The notes beneath the pieces were generated by a model. The model saw only the letters and a list, made by a program, of their open reading frames with translations, had not been told where the DNA came from and ran no database searches. Of a stretch of 64,000 bases of DNA, positions 8,189 to 18,874 are shown one piece after another. The position numbers and the translations under genes were made by a program. Origin of the DNA: Alphaproteobacteria bacterium (GTDB taxonomy: Bacteria > Pseudomonadota > Alphaproteobacteria > Micavibrionales > UBA2020); contig WGNE01000010.1 of the NCBI GenBank assembly GCA_016124645.1, forward strand, positions 55,878-119,877, read 5' to 3'. Every line of letters begins with the position of its first letter. Position 1 is the stretch's first letter.

Positions 8189-9645
8189 CCGCGCAGAATG
8201 CCGAAAAGACCGTGCTCATCGCGGATGACGACGCTTCCATCCGCACCGTGCTTTCGCAGGCGCTGAAGCGCGCGGGCTATGCCGTGAACGCGACCGACAA
8301 CGGCGCGACGCTTTTCCAGTGGGTCAGCGACGGGCAGGGTGACCTCGTCATCACCGACGTGATGATGCCGGGCGAGAACGGGCTCGACCTCATCCCGAAA
8401 ATCCACCAGCGCCGCCCGGGCATGAAGGTCATCGTCATGAGCGCGCAAAACGCCCTGACCACCGCCATTTCGGCGGCGGAGAAGGGGGCGCTCGACTACC
8501 TGCCCAAGCCCTTCGACATCGACGCGCTGCTCGTCACCGTGCGCAACGCCTTCCGCCAGCCCACCGTGAAGCAAACGCCGGATCAGGACAACGCGCTGAC
8601 GACGGCCGACGCGCTCGACAAATCCTTCGTCGTCGGCCAGTCCCGCGCGATGCGGGAGATTTACCGGACCATCGCCCGCCTGCGCACCTCGGACCTGACG
8701 GTGCTGATGACGGGCGAGTCGGGCACCGGCAAGGAAGTCATCGCCCGCGCGCTGCACCAGTTCAGCCGCTGGAAGGCGGGGCCCTTCGTCGCCATCAACA
8801 TGGCGGCCATCCCGCGCGAGCTGATCGAAAGCGAGCTGTTCGGCCATGAAAAAGGCGCCTTCACCGGCGCGACGCAAAAGACGGTGGGCCGGTTCGAGCA
8901 GGCGCAGGGCGGCACCCTGTTCCTCGACGAAATCGGCGACATGCCCTTCGAGGCGCAGACCCGCCTGCTGCGCGTGCTGCAGGAAGGCGAATTCACCAGC
9001 GTGGGCGGACGCAAGCCGGTCAAGACGCGGCTGCGCATCATCGCCGCCACCAACAAGAATCTTTCGGCGCTGGTCAAGGCGGGCAAGTTCCGCGAAGACC
9101 TTTATTACCGCCTCAACGTCATTCCGCTGCACATCCCGCCGCTGCGCGAGCGGGCGGAGGACATTCCCGCGCTGGTCCAGCATTTCATCGCCCGTGACGC
9201 GTCGTCAGCCGGAGTTAATGGCGTATCGCCCAAGGTCTTCGAGCCCGGCGCGATGCAGAGAATCCGCCAGCACCCGTGGCCGGGCAATATCCGCGAGCTG
9301 GAGAACTTCACCCGCCGCCTCGCCGCGCTTTGCCCGCAGGACATCATCGACGCCGAAACCGTCGGGGAGGAACTGGCGCGGCTGGGAGCTTCGCAGCCGG
9401 AAACCGCGCTTCCCGGCGACCGCGCGGGGCTGATCCGCGCCGTGCTGGACGATTTCTTCTGCATCCGCCCGCCGGAGGGCGAGGTCCATGCAAGGCTCGT
9501 CGCCGAGCTGGAAAAGCCGCTGGTCGAGCGCGTGCTGCAGATGACCAACGGCAACCAGATCCGCGCCGCGGAAATACTGGGGCTCAACCGCAACACGCTG
9601 CGCAAGAAAATCCGCGAGCTCGACATCGAAATCAGGAGAAGCTGA
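8185..9645 (+). CDS. ntrC: Nitrogen regulation response regulator NtrC
   Basis: Receiver VLIADDDASIRTVLSQAL, AAA+ GESGTGKEVIARALH and ELFGHEKGAFTGA, Fis-type HTH at C-terminus; ATGA overlap with ntrB. Confidence 0.95.
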   Translation: MTAQNAEKTVLIADDDASIRTVLSQALKRAGYAVNATDNGATLFQWVSDGQGDLVITDVMMPGENGLDLIPKIHQRRPGMKVIVMSAQNALTTAISAAEKGALDYLPKPFDIDALLVTVRNAFRQPTVKQTPDQDNALTTADALDKSFVVGQSRAMREIYRTIARLRTSDLTVLMTGESGTGKEVIARALHQFSRWKAGPFVAINMAAIPRELIESELFGHEKGAFTGATQKTVGRFEQAQGGTLFLDEIGDMPFEAQTRLLRVLQEGEFTSVGGRKPVKTRLRIIAATNKNLSALVKAGKFREDLYYRLNVIPLHIPPLRERAEDIPALVQHFIARDASSAGVNGVSPKVFEPGAMQRIRQHPWPGNIRELENFTRRLAALCPQDIIDAETVGEELARLGASQPETALPGDRAGLIRAVLDDFFCIRPPEGEVHARLVAELEKPLVERVLQMTNGNQIRAAEILGLNRNTLRKKIRELDIEIRRS

Positions 9646-11861
9646 TGACGGCGCAATCCACCCTGACATCCGTGAAGAACATCGGCGAAGGCCGGCTGAT
9701 GCGCCTGCTGCGCTTCATCGACGGGCTGACGCAGTCGCGGCGCATGATGGCGCTGCTGGCGGCGGTCACGCTGTTTTCCTGCGCGCTCACCTACGGCGTC
9801 ATGGCGCACCGCACCGGCAACATCAATACCGCCTATTGGCTGCTCAACCTTGACCTCGTGCTGCTTCTGGGGCTGGGCACGCTGGTGGCGCGGCATATCG
9901 TGCGCATCTGGACGGAGCGCAAGCGCGGCATCGCGGGCTCGAGGCTGCACGTGCGGCTCGTCGCCGTCTTCAGCGTGCTGGCGACCGTTCCGGCGATCTT
10001 GATGGCGGTGTTTTCCTCCATCTTCCTCTATTTCGGCGTGCACGCGTGGTTCAACCACCACGTCAGCACGGCCATCCGCGAATCGCAGGCGGTGGCGCAG
10101 GCTTACCTGAAGGAGCACCAGCAGGTCATGCGCGCCGACGTGCTGGCCATGGCGAACGATTTGAACCGCGAGGCGATCGAGCTGATGCAGAACCCCCGGC
10201 TGTTCAGCCAGGTGGTGGATACGCAGTCGATGCTGCGCAACCTGTCCGAAGCCATCATCGTGCATTCGGACGGCAAGGTCGTCGCGCGCTCGCATCTTTC
10301 GTTCTCGCTCGAAATGGACACGATACCGGAAAAGCTGCTGCGCCAGGCCGACCAGGGCGACGTGGTGCTGCTGACGGACGAGGGCGACCGCATCCGCGCG
10401 CTCGTCAAGCTCGACCGCTTCTTTGACACATATCTTTACGTCGGCCGGCTGGTGGATGCCGCCGTGCTGCAGCACATGCGCACGACCCAGACGGCTGTGA
10501 GCGAGTACAATACGCTAGAACAGCGCCAGACGCAGATGCAGATTACGACGACGGCGATGTTCGTCGCGGTGGCGCTTTTGCTTTTGCTGGCGGCGGTCTG
10601 GTTCGGCCTCACGTTCTCCGAGCGGCTGGTCGCGCCCATCAGCGCGCTGATACTCGCGACCGAGAAAGTGCGCATGGGCGACATGGACGCAAGGGTGACG
10701 GATACGCAGTCCGACGATGAAATCGGCATGCTGGGCCGCGCCTTCAACCGCATGACGGACCAGATACAGTCGCAGCAGACCGCGCTCATCGCCGCCAACC
10801 GGATGCTGGACGAACGCCGCCGCTTCACCGAGGCGATTTTGTCCGGCGCGTCGTCGGGCGTCATCGGCCTCGACAACCACGGCAGGATCACGCTGGCCAA
10901 CGCCATGGCGGAAGAGCTGTTGCAGGGCGTGGCGGCGAACGACGACGGGCTTTCCGGCCTTTCGCTCGGCGATTTCATTCCTGAATCGGAGGAGGTGCTG
11001 CAAAAGGCGCTGGCGCAGACGGACCGCGCATGGCCCCTGCAGCTCGAATACGCCGTGGGCAGCGGCCCGCGCAAGACGCTGTTGCTGCGCATCACGGCGG
11101 AGCAGGGGGGGCACGGGGCCGTGGCCACCATCGACGATATTTCCGCCCTCGTCTCCGCGCAGCGCAAGGCGGCATGGGCGGACGTCGCGCGGCGCATCGC
11201 GCATGAGATCAAGAACCCGCTGACCCCCATCCAGCTTTCGGCGGAAAGGCTGCGGCGCAAATACCTGCCGCAAATCCACGACGACCCCGAAACCTTCGAG
11301 AAATGCACGGAGACCATCATCCGGCAGGTGGGCGACATCGGCCATATGGTCAGCGAGTTTTCGGCATACGCGCGCATGCCCGTGCCGGTCAAGAACACCG
11401 AGAACATCGTGGCCATCTGTCAGGACGCGCTGGTGCTGCAAAGACAGGCCTACCCGGACATCGGTTTCGGCTTCATCTCGTCCGAGCCGCTCATCGAGGC
11501 GGTCGTGGACCGGCTGCAGCTCACGCAGGTCATGACCAACCTGTTGCAAAACGCGATCGATTCCATTCACGACCGCCAGCAGGTCTCTCCCGGCGACGGG
11601 CGGGTAAAGGTGGTGCTGGACGCAAAAGATGGTAATATCATTATCTCCGTCGAGGATAACGGCACCGGTTTACCAGAAAAAGTTCGCGACCAGATACTCG
11701 AGCCCTATGTGACAACGAAAAAGAAAGGCTCCGGCCTTGGCCTCGCCATCGTCAAAAAGATTATGGAAGACCATGACGGAAGTGTGATATTGGAAGATAA
11801 CATTCCCGAAAACGCCAAATCCGGCGCAAAAGCTGTTATAGTATTTCCCAAGGACGCGTAG
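9645..11861 (+). CDS. ntrY: NtrY-type membrane sensor histidine kinase
   Basis: N-terminal TM segments, HAMP, PAS, WADVARRIAHEIKNPLTPIQLSAERLRRKY. Start ATG at 9645 overlapping the ntrC stop. Confidence 0.93.
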   Translation: MTAQSTLTSVKNIGEGRLMRLLRFIDGLTQSRRMMALLAAVTLFSCALTYGVMAHRTGNINTAYWLLNLDLVLLLGLGTLVARHIVRIWTERKRGIAGSRLHVRLVAVFSVLATVPAILMAVFSSIFLYFGVHAWFNHHVSTAIRESQAVAQAYLKEHQQVMRADVLAMANDLNREAIELMQNPRLFSQVVDTQSMLRNLSEAIIVHSDGKVVARSHLSFSLEMDTIPEKLLRQADQGDVVLLTDEGDRIRALVKLDRFFDTYLYVGRLVDAAVLQHMRTTQTAVSEYNTLEQRQTQMQITTTAMFVAVALLLLLAAVWFGLTFSERLVAPISALILATEKVRMGDMDARVTDTQSDDEIGMLGRAFNRMTDQIQSQQTALIAANRMLDERRRFTEAILSGASSGVIGLDNHGRITLANAMAEELLQGVAANDDGLSGLSLGDFIPESEEVLQKALAQTDRAWPLQLEYAVGSGPRKTLLLRITAEQGGHGAVATIDDISALVSAQRKAAWADVARRIAHEIKNPLTPIQLSAERLRRKYLPQIHDDPETFEKCTETIIRQVGDIGHMVSEFSAYARMPVPVKNTENIVAICQDALVLQRQAYPDIGFGFISSEPLIEAVVDRLQLTQVMTNLLQNAIDSIHDRQQVSPGDGRVKVVLDAKDGNIIISVEDNGTGLPEKVRDQILEPYVTTKKKGSGLGLAIVKKIMEDHDGSVILEDNIPENAKSGAKAVIVFPKDA

Positions 11862-11870
11862 GTTACGGAC

Positions 11871-13271
11871 ATGAATATGAATTCAGACATACTTATCGTT
11901 GACGATCAGGACGACATTCGGATGCTGATCGAGGGCATTCTGGAGGACGAAGGCTTCGCCACGCGCTCGGCCAAGGATTCCCAGTCGGCCCTCAAGCTCA
12001 TCGCGGAGAAGGAGCCGAACCTGCTGGTGCTCGACATCTGGCTGGAAAACAGCGAGATGGACGGGATGGAGCTTTTGAAGAAACTGGTCAAGAGCCACCC
12101 GTACCTGCCCGTCATCATGATCAGCGGCCACGGCAATATCGAGACCGCGGTCTCCGCCATCCAGCTCGGCGCCTATGACTTCATCGAAAAACCCTTCAAG
12201 GCCGACCGCCTGCTGGTGCTGGCGCAGCGCGCGCTCGAGGCCGCGCGGCTGAAGAAGGAAAACCAGGAACTGCGCCTGACGGCGCTCGGCAGCGTTTCCG
12301 AGCTGCACGGCAAGTCGCAGGCGATGCAGCAGATCCGCCAGTCGCTGGAGCGCGTCGCGCCGACCAACAGCCGCGTGCTCATCACCGGCCAGCCCGGCAC
12401 GGGCAAGAGCGTGGCGGCCCGCATGATCCACACGCTGTCCAAGCGCGCGGACAAGAGCTATGTCGTGCTCAACTGCGCCATTCTGTCGCCCGACCGCATC
12501 GAGGCCGAGTTGTTCGGCGTGGAAGCCAACGGCACGGGGCCCAAGACCGGCGTTCTGGAACAGGCCGACGGCGGCACGCTGGTGCTGGACGAAGTGGCCG
12601 ACATGCCGCTGGAAACGCAGGCGAAAATCGTCCGCGTGCTGCAGGAGCAGAATTTCACCCGCATCAAGGGCACCCGCCGCATCGACGTGGACGTGCGCGT
12701 CATCGCCTCCAGCAACCAGAACCTGCAGGAGCTGATGGACGCCGGCAAGTTCAGGCAAGACCTGTACTACCGCCTCAACGTCGTGCCCATCGAAATTCCC
12801 GCGCTGCAGGAACGGCTGGAGGATATTCCCGTGCTGGCCCAGTTCTTCATGGACCTTGCCGCCCGCGCCGCCAACGCGCAGCCGCGCACCTTCGCCGATG
12901 ACGCGATGGCGCTGATGCAGTCCTATGAATGGCCGGGCAACGTGCGCCAGCTGCGCAACATCATCGAATGGCTGCTCATCATGGCCCCCGGCGCGACCGG
13001 CGCGACCATCACGGCCGATATGCTGCCGCCCGACCTGAAGCAGCAGGCGGTGGACATGATCCGCGGGCGCGAGGGCGTGGAGCTGATGTCCAAGCCGCTG
13101 CGCGAGGCGCGCGAGATCTTCGAACGCGAATACCTGCTCTCGCAGGTCAACCGCTTCGGCGGCAATATCTCCAAGACCGCGGGGTTCATCGGCATGGAAC
13201 GCTCGGCCCTGCACCGCAAGCTGAAATCTCTTGGCATACAAACGAACGAAAAAGAACGCGCAGAGGGTTAA
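11871..13271 (+). CDS. ntrX: NtrX-type sigma-54-associated response regulator
   Basis: DILIVDDQDDIRMLIEGILEDEG receiver, AAA+ domain, Fis-like C-terminus. Confidence 0.93.
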   Translation: MNMNSDILIVDDQDDIRMLIEGILEDEGFATRSAKDSQSALKLIAEKEPNLLVLDIWLENSEMDGMELLKKLVKSHPYLPVIMISGHGNIETAVSAIQLGAYDFIEKPFKADRLLVLAQRALEAARLKKENQELRLTALGSVSELHGKSQAMQQIRQSLERVAPTNSRVLITGQPGTGKSVAARMIHTLSKRADKSYVVLNCAILSPDRIEAELFGVEANGTGPKTGVLEQADGGTLVLDEVADMPLETQAKIVRVLQEQNFTRIKGTRRIDVDVRVIASSNQNLQELMDAGKFRQDLYYRLNVVPIEIPALQERLEDIPVLAQFFMDLAARAANAQPRTFADDAMALMQSYEWPGNVRQLRNIIEWLLIMAPGATGATITADMLPPDLKQQAVDMIRGREGVELMSKPLREAREIFEREYLLSQVNRFGGNISKTAGFIGMERSALHRKLKSLGIQTNEKERAEG

Positions 13272-13277
13272 CCATCA

Positions 13278-14654
13278 ATGAAAGTCGTTATTTGTGGCGC
13301 AGGGCAGGTCGGCTCCGCGATTGCCGCCTATCTGTCCGAGGAAGGCAACAACGTCTCGCTCATCGACCAGGACCCCGCGCTCATCGCGGAGGTGAATGAG
13401 AACCTCGACGTGACCGGCATCGTCGGCCATGCCTCCAACCCCGACGTGTTGAAGCAGGCGGGCACGGCGGACGCCGAAATGCTCATCGCCGCGACCTATG
13501 CGGACGAGGTCAACATGGTCGCCTGCCAGGTGGCGCATTCCCTGTTCAAGGTGCCGATGAAGATCGCCCGCGTGCGCGACCACAGCTACCTCAACCCGCA
13601 TTGGGCCGCGCTTTACAGCCGCGACCACATGCCGATCGACGTCGTCATCTCGCCGGAGCTGGAGGTGGCGAAATCCATCGCCAACCGCATCCGCGTACCG
13701 GGCGCCTTCAACATCATTCCCATGGCTGACGGCATGGTGCAGATGCTCAGCGTCATCTGCAAGCCGAACTGCCCGCTGGTCAACACGCCGCTCAAGCACC
13801 TGACCTCGCTGTTCCCGGACCTGACGCTGGAAATCGTCGCCATCGTCCGCGGGCACGAGCGCATCATCCCCACGCAGGAAGACGAGCTGGTGACGGGGGA
13901 CGAGGTTTATTTCGTGACCTCGACCGAGCACCTTTCCCGCGCCATGTCCGCCTTCGGCTACGACGACCAGCAGACCCGCCGCGTGCTCATCGTCGGCGCG
14001 GGCAAGATCGGCACGCGCCTCGCGCAGGACATCTTCGGCACCATGAAGGACATCTCCGTGCGCATGATCGAGGCGGATATCGTCAAGGCCCGGCAGGCTT
14101 CCGAAGCGCTGACCGGCGTCACCGTCGTCCACGGCGACGGGCTGAACAAGGAAATCCTCGAGGAAGTCAGCGTCGGCACGACCGAGGCCGTCATCGCCGT
14201 CATGAACCACGACGAGAGCAACATCCTCGTTTCCATGCTGGCCAAGCAGCACGGCTGCGAGCGGGCGATCACCCTCATCAACAACCACAGCTTCACCCCG
14301 CTGGTCACCAGCCTCGGAGTCGATGCGGTGGTGAACCCGCGCGCCATCACGGTTTCGACCATCCTGCAGCACGTGCGCCGCGGGCGCATCAAGGCCGCGC
14401 ACTCGCTGCGCGACGGTTTCGCGGAAATCCTCGAAATGGAGGCGCTCGACACCTCGGCCATCGTCAACACGCCGCTGAAGGAAATCAAGAAGCCGCCCAA
14501 CATGATCATCGGCCTCATCGTGCGCGGGGAGAAAATCGTGACTCCCAAGCCGAATACGGTCATCAAGCCCGACGACCGCGTCATCATCCTCGCCGCCCAC
14601 GATCAGGTGAAGAAGGTGGAGCAGATGTTCTCCGTCCGGCCGGAGTATTTTTAA
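13278..14654 (+). CDS. trkA: Trk system potassium transport NAD-binding protein
   Basis: MKVVICGAGQVGSAIAAYLSEEGNNVSLIDQD...; two TrkA-N/TrkA-C units. Confidence 0.95.
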   Translation: MKVVICGAGQVGSAIAAYLSEEGNNVSLIDQDPALIAEVNENLDVTGIVGHASNPDVLKQAGTADAEMLIAATYADEVNMVACQVAHSLFKVPMKIARVRDHSYLNPHWAALYSRDHMPIDVVISPELEVAKSIANRIRVPGAFNIIPMADGMVQMLSVICKPNCPLVNTPLKHLTSLFPDLTLEIVAIVRGHERIIPTQEDELVTGDEVYFVTSTEHLSRAMSAFGYDDQQTRRVLIVGAGKIGTRLAQDIFGTMKDISVRMIEADIVKARQASEALTGVTVVHGDGLNKEILEEVSVGTTEAVIAVMNHDESNILVSMLAKQHGCERAITLINNHSFTPLVTSLGVDAVVNPRAITVSTILQHVRRGRIKAAHSLRDGFAEILEMEALDTSAIVNTPLKEIKKPPNMIIGLIVRGEKIVTPKPNTVIKPDDRVIILAAHDQVKKVEQMFSVRPEYF

Positions 14655-14657
14655 ACC

Positions 14658-15545
14658 ATGCCGCGCATCGCCTATGTCAACGGCCGCTATGTACCGCACG
14701 CGCAGGCCAGCGTGCATGTGGAAGACCGCGGCTTCCAGTTCGCCGACAGCATCTACGAGGTCATCGCCCTGATGAACGGCCGGCTGGCGGACGAGGAGGG
14801 GCATCTGGACCGCCTTGAACGCTCGCTTTCCGAGCTGCGCATTGCCCTGCCCATGCCGCGCAAGTCCATCCGCATCGTCATGCGCGAGCTGGTGCGCCGC
14901 AACCGGCTGAAAAACGGCTCGATCTACATGCAGGTCACCCGCGGGCAGGCCCAGCGCGACTTCAAGTTCCCCAAGGGCATCTCGCCCAGCTTCGTCATGA
15001 TCGTCTATAACGCGACCTACGACACGGAGGCGCGCAAGAAAGCGGTCAAGAAAGTCGTGACGGTGCCCGACCTTCGCTGGAAGCGGCGCGACATCAAGTC
15101 CACCGCGCTTTTGCCGCAGGTGCTGGCCAAGCAGGCGGCGGCGGACAAGGGCGCCTATGAGGCCTGGATGATCGACGACGACGGCTATATCTCCGAAGGC
15201 TCCTCCAGCAACGCGTGGATCGTGGACGGCAAGGGCAATCTCGTCACCCGCCCGACGGCGAACAACCGCATCCTGAAAGGCGTGACGCGCAACGCGCTGC
15301 AGGCCTTGTGCAAGCGCGAAAAGATCAAGATCATCGAGCGCGCCTTCACCGCCAAGGAAGCTTACAAGGCGAAGGAAGCCTTCACGTCTTCCGCCACCGC
15401 CCTCATCGCGCCGGTCGGCGAGATCGACGGCCATAAAATCGGCAATGGCAAATGCGGGAAGATCACCGCCAAGCTGTTCGATCTCTACATGGATTACGCG
15501 CGCGACAACCCGCCGCCGCAGCAGGAAAGATGGAACCCGAAATGA
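14658..15545 (+). CDS. D-amino-acid aminotransferase (class IV PLP)
   Basis: AYVNGRYVPHAQASVHVEDRGFQFADSIYEVI..., EGSSSNAWIVDGKGNLVTRP; typical location between trkA and hfq. Confidence 0.9.
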   Translation: MPRIAYVNGRYVPHAQASVHVEDRGFQFADSIYEVIALMNGRLADEEGHLDRLERSLSELRIALPMPRKSIRIVMRELVRRNRLKNGSIYMQVTRGQAQRDFKFPKGISPSFVMIVYNATYDTEARKKAVKKVVTVPDLRWKRRDIKSTALLPQVLAKQAAADKGAYEAWMIDDDGYISEGSSSNAWIVDGKGNLVTRPTANNRILKGVTRNALQALCKREKIKIIERAFTAKEAYKAKEAFTSSATALIAPVGEIDGHKIGNGKCGKITAKLFDLYMDYARDNPPPQQERWNPK

Positions 15546-16240
15546 CCACGACCGCAAAAAAAACGCCCCCCGGAACCCTGCCCAAGCCGCTGGCCGTGGT
15601 TTTCGACTGGGACGACACGCTGGTCGATAACTGGGCGACCGCGCTGACATCCATGAATGCGACCCTGACCCATATGGGCATGCAGCCGTGGTCGGACGAG
15701 GAAGCGCGCCGCCATTCCGGCCCCTCCGCCCGCGACATGTTCCAGAAGCTTTTCGGCGCGCGCTGGGAAGAGGCGGACAAGGTCTATTACGACACCTTTT
15801 GCAGCCTCGTCCTGAAAAACGTCCGCGTGCATGATAACGCGCTGCAGATGCTGCAGGTTCTGGCTGACAACGGCGTCTATCTCGCCGTCGTCAGCAACAA
15901 GCGCGGCCCGCTGCTGCGGCAGGAGGTCGGGCACCTCGGCTTCGACAAGTATTTCGCCAAGGTCATCGGCGCGGGGGATGCCGCGGCCGACAAGCCGGAT
16001 CCGGCGCCGCTCATCATGGCCCTCGACGACAGCGGCGTCGCCGCCGGGCCGGAGGTCTGGTTCATGGGCGACAGCCATACGGACATGCGCTGCGCGCTCG
16101 ACGCCGGCTGCACGCCGGTGCTTATCGAGACCAAGACGCCGCCGGAAGATCTGCTGATCAAAAATCCGCCCGCCGCGCGTTTTCAAAATCACGCCCAAAT
16201 TATGGAATTATTGGCCGGATATTTCGCCCAACAGGACTGA
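15542..16240 (+). CDS. HAD-family phosphatase (phosphoglycolate phosphatase-like)
   Basis: VVFDWDDTLVDNWATAL, VVSNKRGPLL, KPDPAPL, FMGDSHTDMRCALDAG. Confidence 0.88.
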   Translation: MTTTAKKTPPGTLPKPLAVVFDWDDTLVDNWATALTSMNATLTHMGMQPWSDEEARRHSGPSARDMFQKLFGARWEEADKVYYDTFCSLVLKNVRVHDNALQMLQVLADNGVYLAVVSNKRGPLLRQEVGHLGFDKYFAKVIGAGDAAADKPDPAPLIMALDDSGVAAGPEVWFMGDSHTDMRCALDAGCTPVLIETKTPPEDLLIKNPPAARFQNHAQIMELLAGYFAQQD

Positions 16241-16358
16241 AAACCGCCCATTTCCCTTGTGATATGGGTGATTCATGATTATTAATGCTATATAATAGGC
16301 AGGCTTAAAAATGCCTCACGTCATTCATTTATAAATATATCGCCGAGGGTCACCTGAT

Positions 16359-16622
16359 ATGTCCGACAAAAGCCAGAACCTGCAGGACAAGTTTTTAAAC
16401 AAAATCCGCAAGGAAAAAATGTCCGTCACCGTATTTCTGGTGAACGGCGTCAAGCTTCAGGGAATTATCACCTGGTTTGACAATTTTTCGATGCTGCTGC
16501 GCCGCGATTCCCATTCGCAGCTGATCTACAAGCACGCCATCTCCACCATCATGCCCGCATCTCCCGTGCGCCTGCATGACGACGACAACGGGGACGGCGG
16601 CGCGGGTGACAGCGCGGATTAA
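16359..16622 (+). CDS. hfq: RNA chaperone Hfq
   Basis: [57 protein letters not shown]. Confidence 0.97.
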   Translation: MSDKSQNLQDKFLNKIRKEKMSVTVFLVNGVKLQGIITWFDNFSMLLRRDSHSQLIYKHAISTIMPASPVRLHDDDNGDGGAGDSAD

Positions 16623-16673
16623 GGAAGAAAAAGGCAGCGGAAACGACAACAAGAAAAACCGCCCGTATCCACA

Positions 16674-18047
16674 ATGACCGAAAAAACCATCGTTCTACAC
16701 CCTGAGCTTCTCCACCAACGGGCCGGGGAAGGGCAGCCGCGCCGTTATGCGCGCGACCCGGACGCCGCGCTCGAGGAAGCCGTCGGCCTTGCCGCCGCCA
16801 TCGACCTCGAGGTCGTCCATGCCGAGGTCGTGCGGCTGCAGCGCGTCACGCCCGCCACGCTCATGGGCTCGGGCGTGGTCAACAGGCTGAAGGAAGTGGC
16901 GGAGGAAGAGGGGGCGGGGCTCGTCTTCGTCGATCACGCGCTTTCCCCCGTGCAGCAGCGCAACCTTGAAAAGGCCTGGCAGTGCAAGGTCATCGACCGC
17001 ACCGGGCTCATCCTCGAAATTTTCGGCGCCCGCGCGCGCACCAAGGAAGGCCAATTGCAGGTCGAGCTGGCGGCGCTCAGCTTCCAGCGCTCGCGCCTCG
17101 TGCGGTCGTGGACCCACCTTGAACGCCAGCGCGGCGGCTTCGGCTTCATGGGCGGCCCCGGCGAGACGCAGATCGAGATCGACCGCCGCCTCATCGACGA
17201 GCGCATCCGCAAGCTGCGCGGCGAGCTGGACCACGTGCGCGCCAACCGCAAGCTGCAAAGGGAATCGCGCAAGCGCGAGCCCTATCCCATCGTCGCCATC
17301 GTCGGTTATACCAACGCCGGCAAATCCACCCTGTTCAACCGCGCGACGGGGGCGGAGGTCTTCGCGAAAGACCTTCTCTTCGCCACGCTGGATACGACCA
17401 TGCGCGGGCTGAAGCTGCCCTCCGGCCGCAACGCGATTTTGTCCGATACGGTCGGGTTCATTTCCGACCTGCCGACGCATCTCGTCGCCGCCTTCCGCGC
17501 GACGCTGGAGGAGGTGCAGGAAGCCGCCGTCATCCTGCACGTGCGCGATGTGGCGCACGAGAACACAGAGGCAGAAAGGGAAGACGTGCTTTCCATCCTG
17601 CGCGACCTCGGCATCGACCCCGATACGGACGTGCGGCTCATCGAGGTCATGAACAAGATCGACTGCCTGCCCGCGCGCGAGCGCAAGGCGCTGCTGAACC
17701 GCACGAAGCGGGTGGACAACGTCTGCGCCGTTTCCGCGCTGACGGGCGAGGGGCTCGACGGGCTGCTGGAAAAGATCGACGCGCGCATCAACCGCGACCG
17801 CAAACAGAAATTCGTTGATATCGACATCGCCGACGGCAAGGCCATCGCATGGCTCTACCGCCGCGGCGAAGTGCTGGAGCGCAAGGACGACGAGACGCTG
17901 GCGCATATGAAGGTCGGGCTGGACGACGCCGATTACGAGCGCTTCACGACCCTGTTCCCCTACAAGTTCACCGAAAAGAAACCCCGCGGCAAGTCAAAAG
18001 CGGGGACGAAGAAAACCGAAAAAACCAAGCGAAAGGCGAAAGCGTGA
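16674..18047 (+). CDS. hflX: GTPase HflX
   Basis: GGPGETQIEIDRRLIDERI, GYTNAGKSTLFN; downstream of hfq. Confidence 0.96.
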   Translation: MTEKTIVLHPELLHQRAGEGQPRRYARDPDAALEEAVGLAAAIDLEVVHAEVVRLQRVTPATLMGSGVVNRLKEVAEEEGAGLVFVDHALSPVQQRNLEKAWQCKVIDRTGLILEIFGARARTKEGQLQVELAALSFQRSRLVRSWTHLERQRGGFGFMGGPGETQIEIDRRLIDERIRKLRGELDHVRANRKLQRESRKREPYPIVAIVGYTNAGKSTLFNRATGAEVFAKDLLFATLDTTMRGLKLPSGRNAILSDTVGFISDLPTHLVAAFRATLEEVQEAAVILHVRDVAHENTEAEREDVLSILRDLGIDPDTDVRLIEVMNKIDCLPARERKALLNRTKRVDNVCAVSALTGEGLDGLLEKIDARINRDRKQKFVDIDIADGKAIAWLYRRGEVLERKDDETLAHMKVGLDDADYERFTTLFPYKFTEKKPRGKSKAGTKKTEKTKRKAKA

Positions 18048-18868
18048 TGATAGAGATCGATGTTGAAAAGGTTGCGGATATCCTGCGCCATGTGGCGGCG
18101 ACGGAAGTCATGCCGCGCTTCAAGAACCTCGCCGAGGGCGAGATACGCGAGAAAAACCCCGGCGATTTCGTGACCGTGGCGGACGAGGCCTCGGAAAAGG
18201 CGCTGGCCGCGGCATTGCGCGAATACCTGCCCGGCTCCGACGTGGTGGGGGAGGAAGCCGTCGCCAAGGATATCTCCGTGCTGGAAAAGCTGAAAGGCGA
18301 CCAGCCGGTCTGGATCATCGACCCCATCGACGGCACCTATAACTTCGCGCATAACCGTAGCCACTTCGGCATCCTGCTGGCGCTGGTGCAGAACGGCGAG
18401 ACGCAATACGGCTGGGTCTATGACGCGCCCGGCGACCGCATGGCGATCGCGGTGAAGGGGCAGGGCGCCACCATCGACGGCGAGAAAGTCACCATCCGCG
18501 ACACCGCGCAGGAGCTTTCCGACATGGTCGGCATGGGCGGCGGCGGGCAAGCCTGGCACTTCGAGCAGATCAACGGCATCATCAAGGAGATCATCAACGT
18601 GCGCAGCTCGCTGCATGACTTCCTGAACCTTGCGGCGGGCGAGGTGGATTTCGTCGTCCACATCAGCCAGGTCACGCCTTGGGACCATTCGGCCACGGTG
18701 CTGCTGGCGCAGGAGGCGGGCGGCTACGTCGCGCTGGCGGGCGAGAAAACCCCCTTCAATCCGACCATGTACCAGTCCTGCGTCCTCATCGCCGCGCGCG
18801 ACGAGGCGCGCTGGCAGATGCTCTCGGACGCGCTTTACCCGAAGCTCTCGAAAAAGAAGTCGGCCTGA
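18047..18868 (+). CDS. Inositol monophosphatase family protein
   Basis: VGEEAVAKD, WIIDPIDGTYNFAHN, TPWDHSATVLLAQEAGG. Start at the ATG overlapping the hflX stop. Confidence 0.88.
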   Translation: MIEIDVEKVADILRHVAATEVMPRFKNLAEGEIREKNPGDFVTVADEASEKALAAALREYLPGSDVVGEEAVAKDISVLEKLKGDQPVWIIDPIDGTYNFAHNRSHFGILLALVQNGETQYGWVYDAPGDRMAIAVKGQGATIDGEKVTIRDTAQELSDMVGMGGGGQAWHFEQINGIIKEIINVRSSLHDFLNLAAGEVDFVVHISQVTPWDHSATVLLAQEAGGYVALAGEKTPFNPTMYQSCVLIAARDEARWQMLSDALYPKLSKKKSA

Positions 18869-18874
18869 CGGTTC

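Noticed and set aside
9276-9644. N-terminal extension of the ntrY ORF (start 9276)
   Set aside because: Overlaps ntrC in another frame with low-complexity sequence; the real start is the ATG at 9645 overlapping the ntrC stop.
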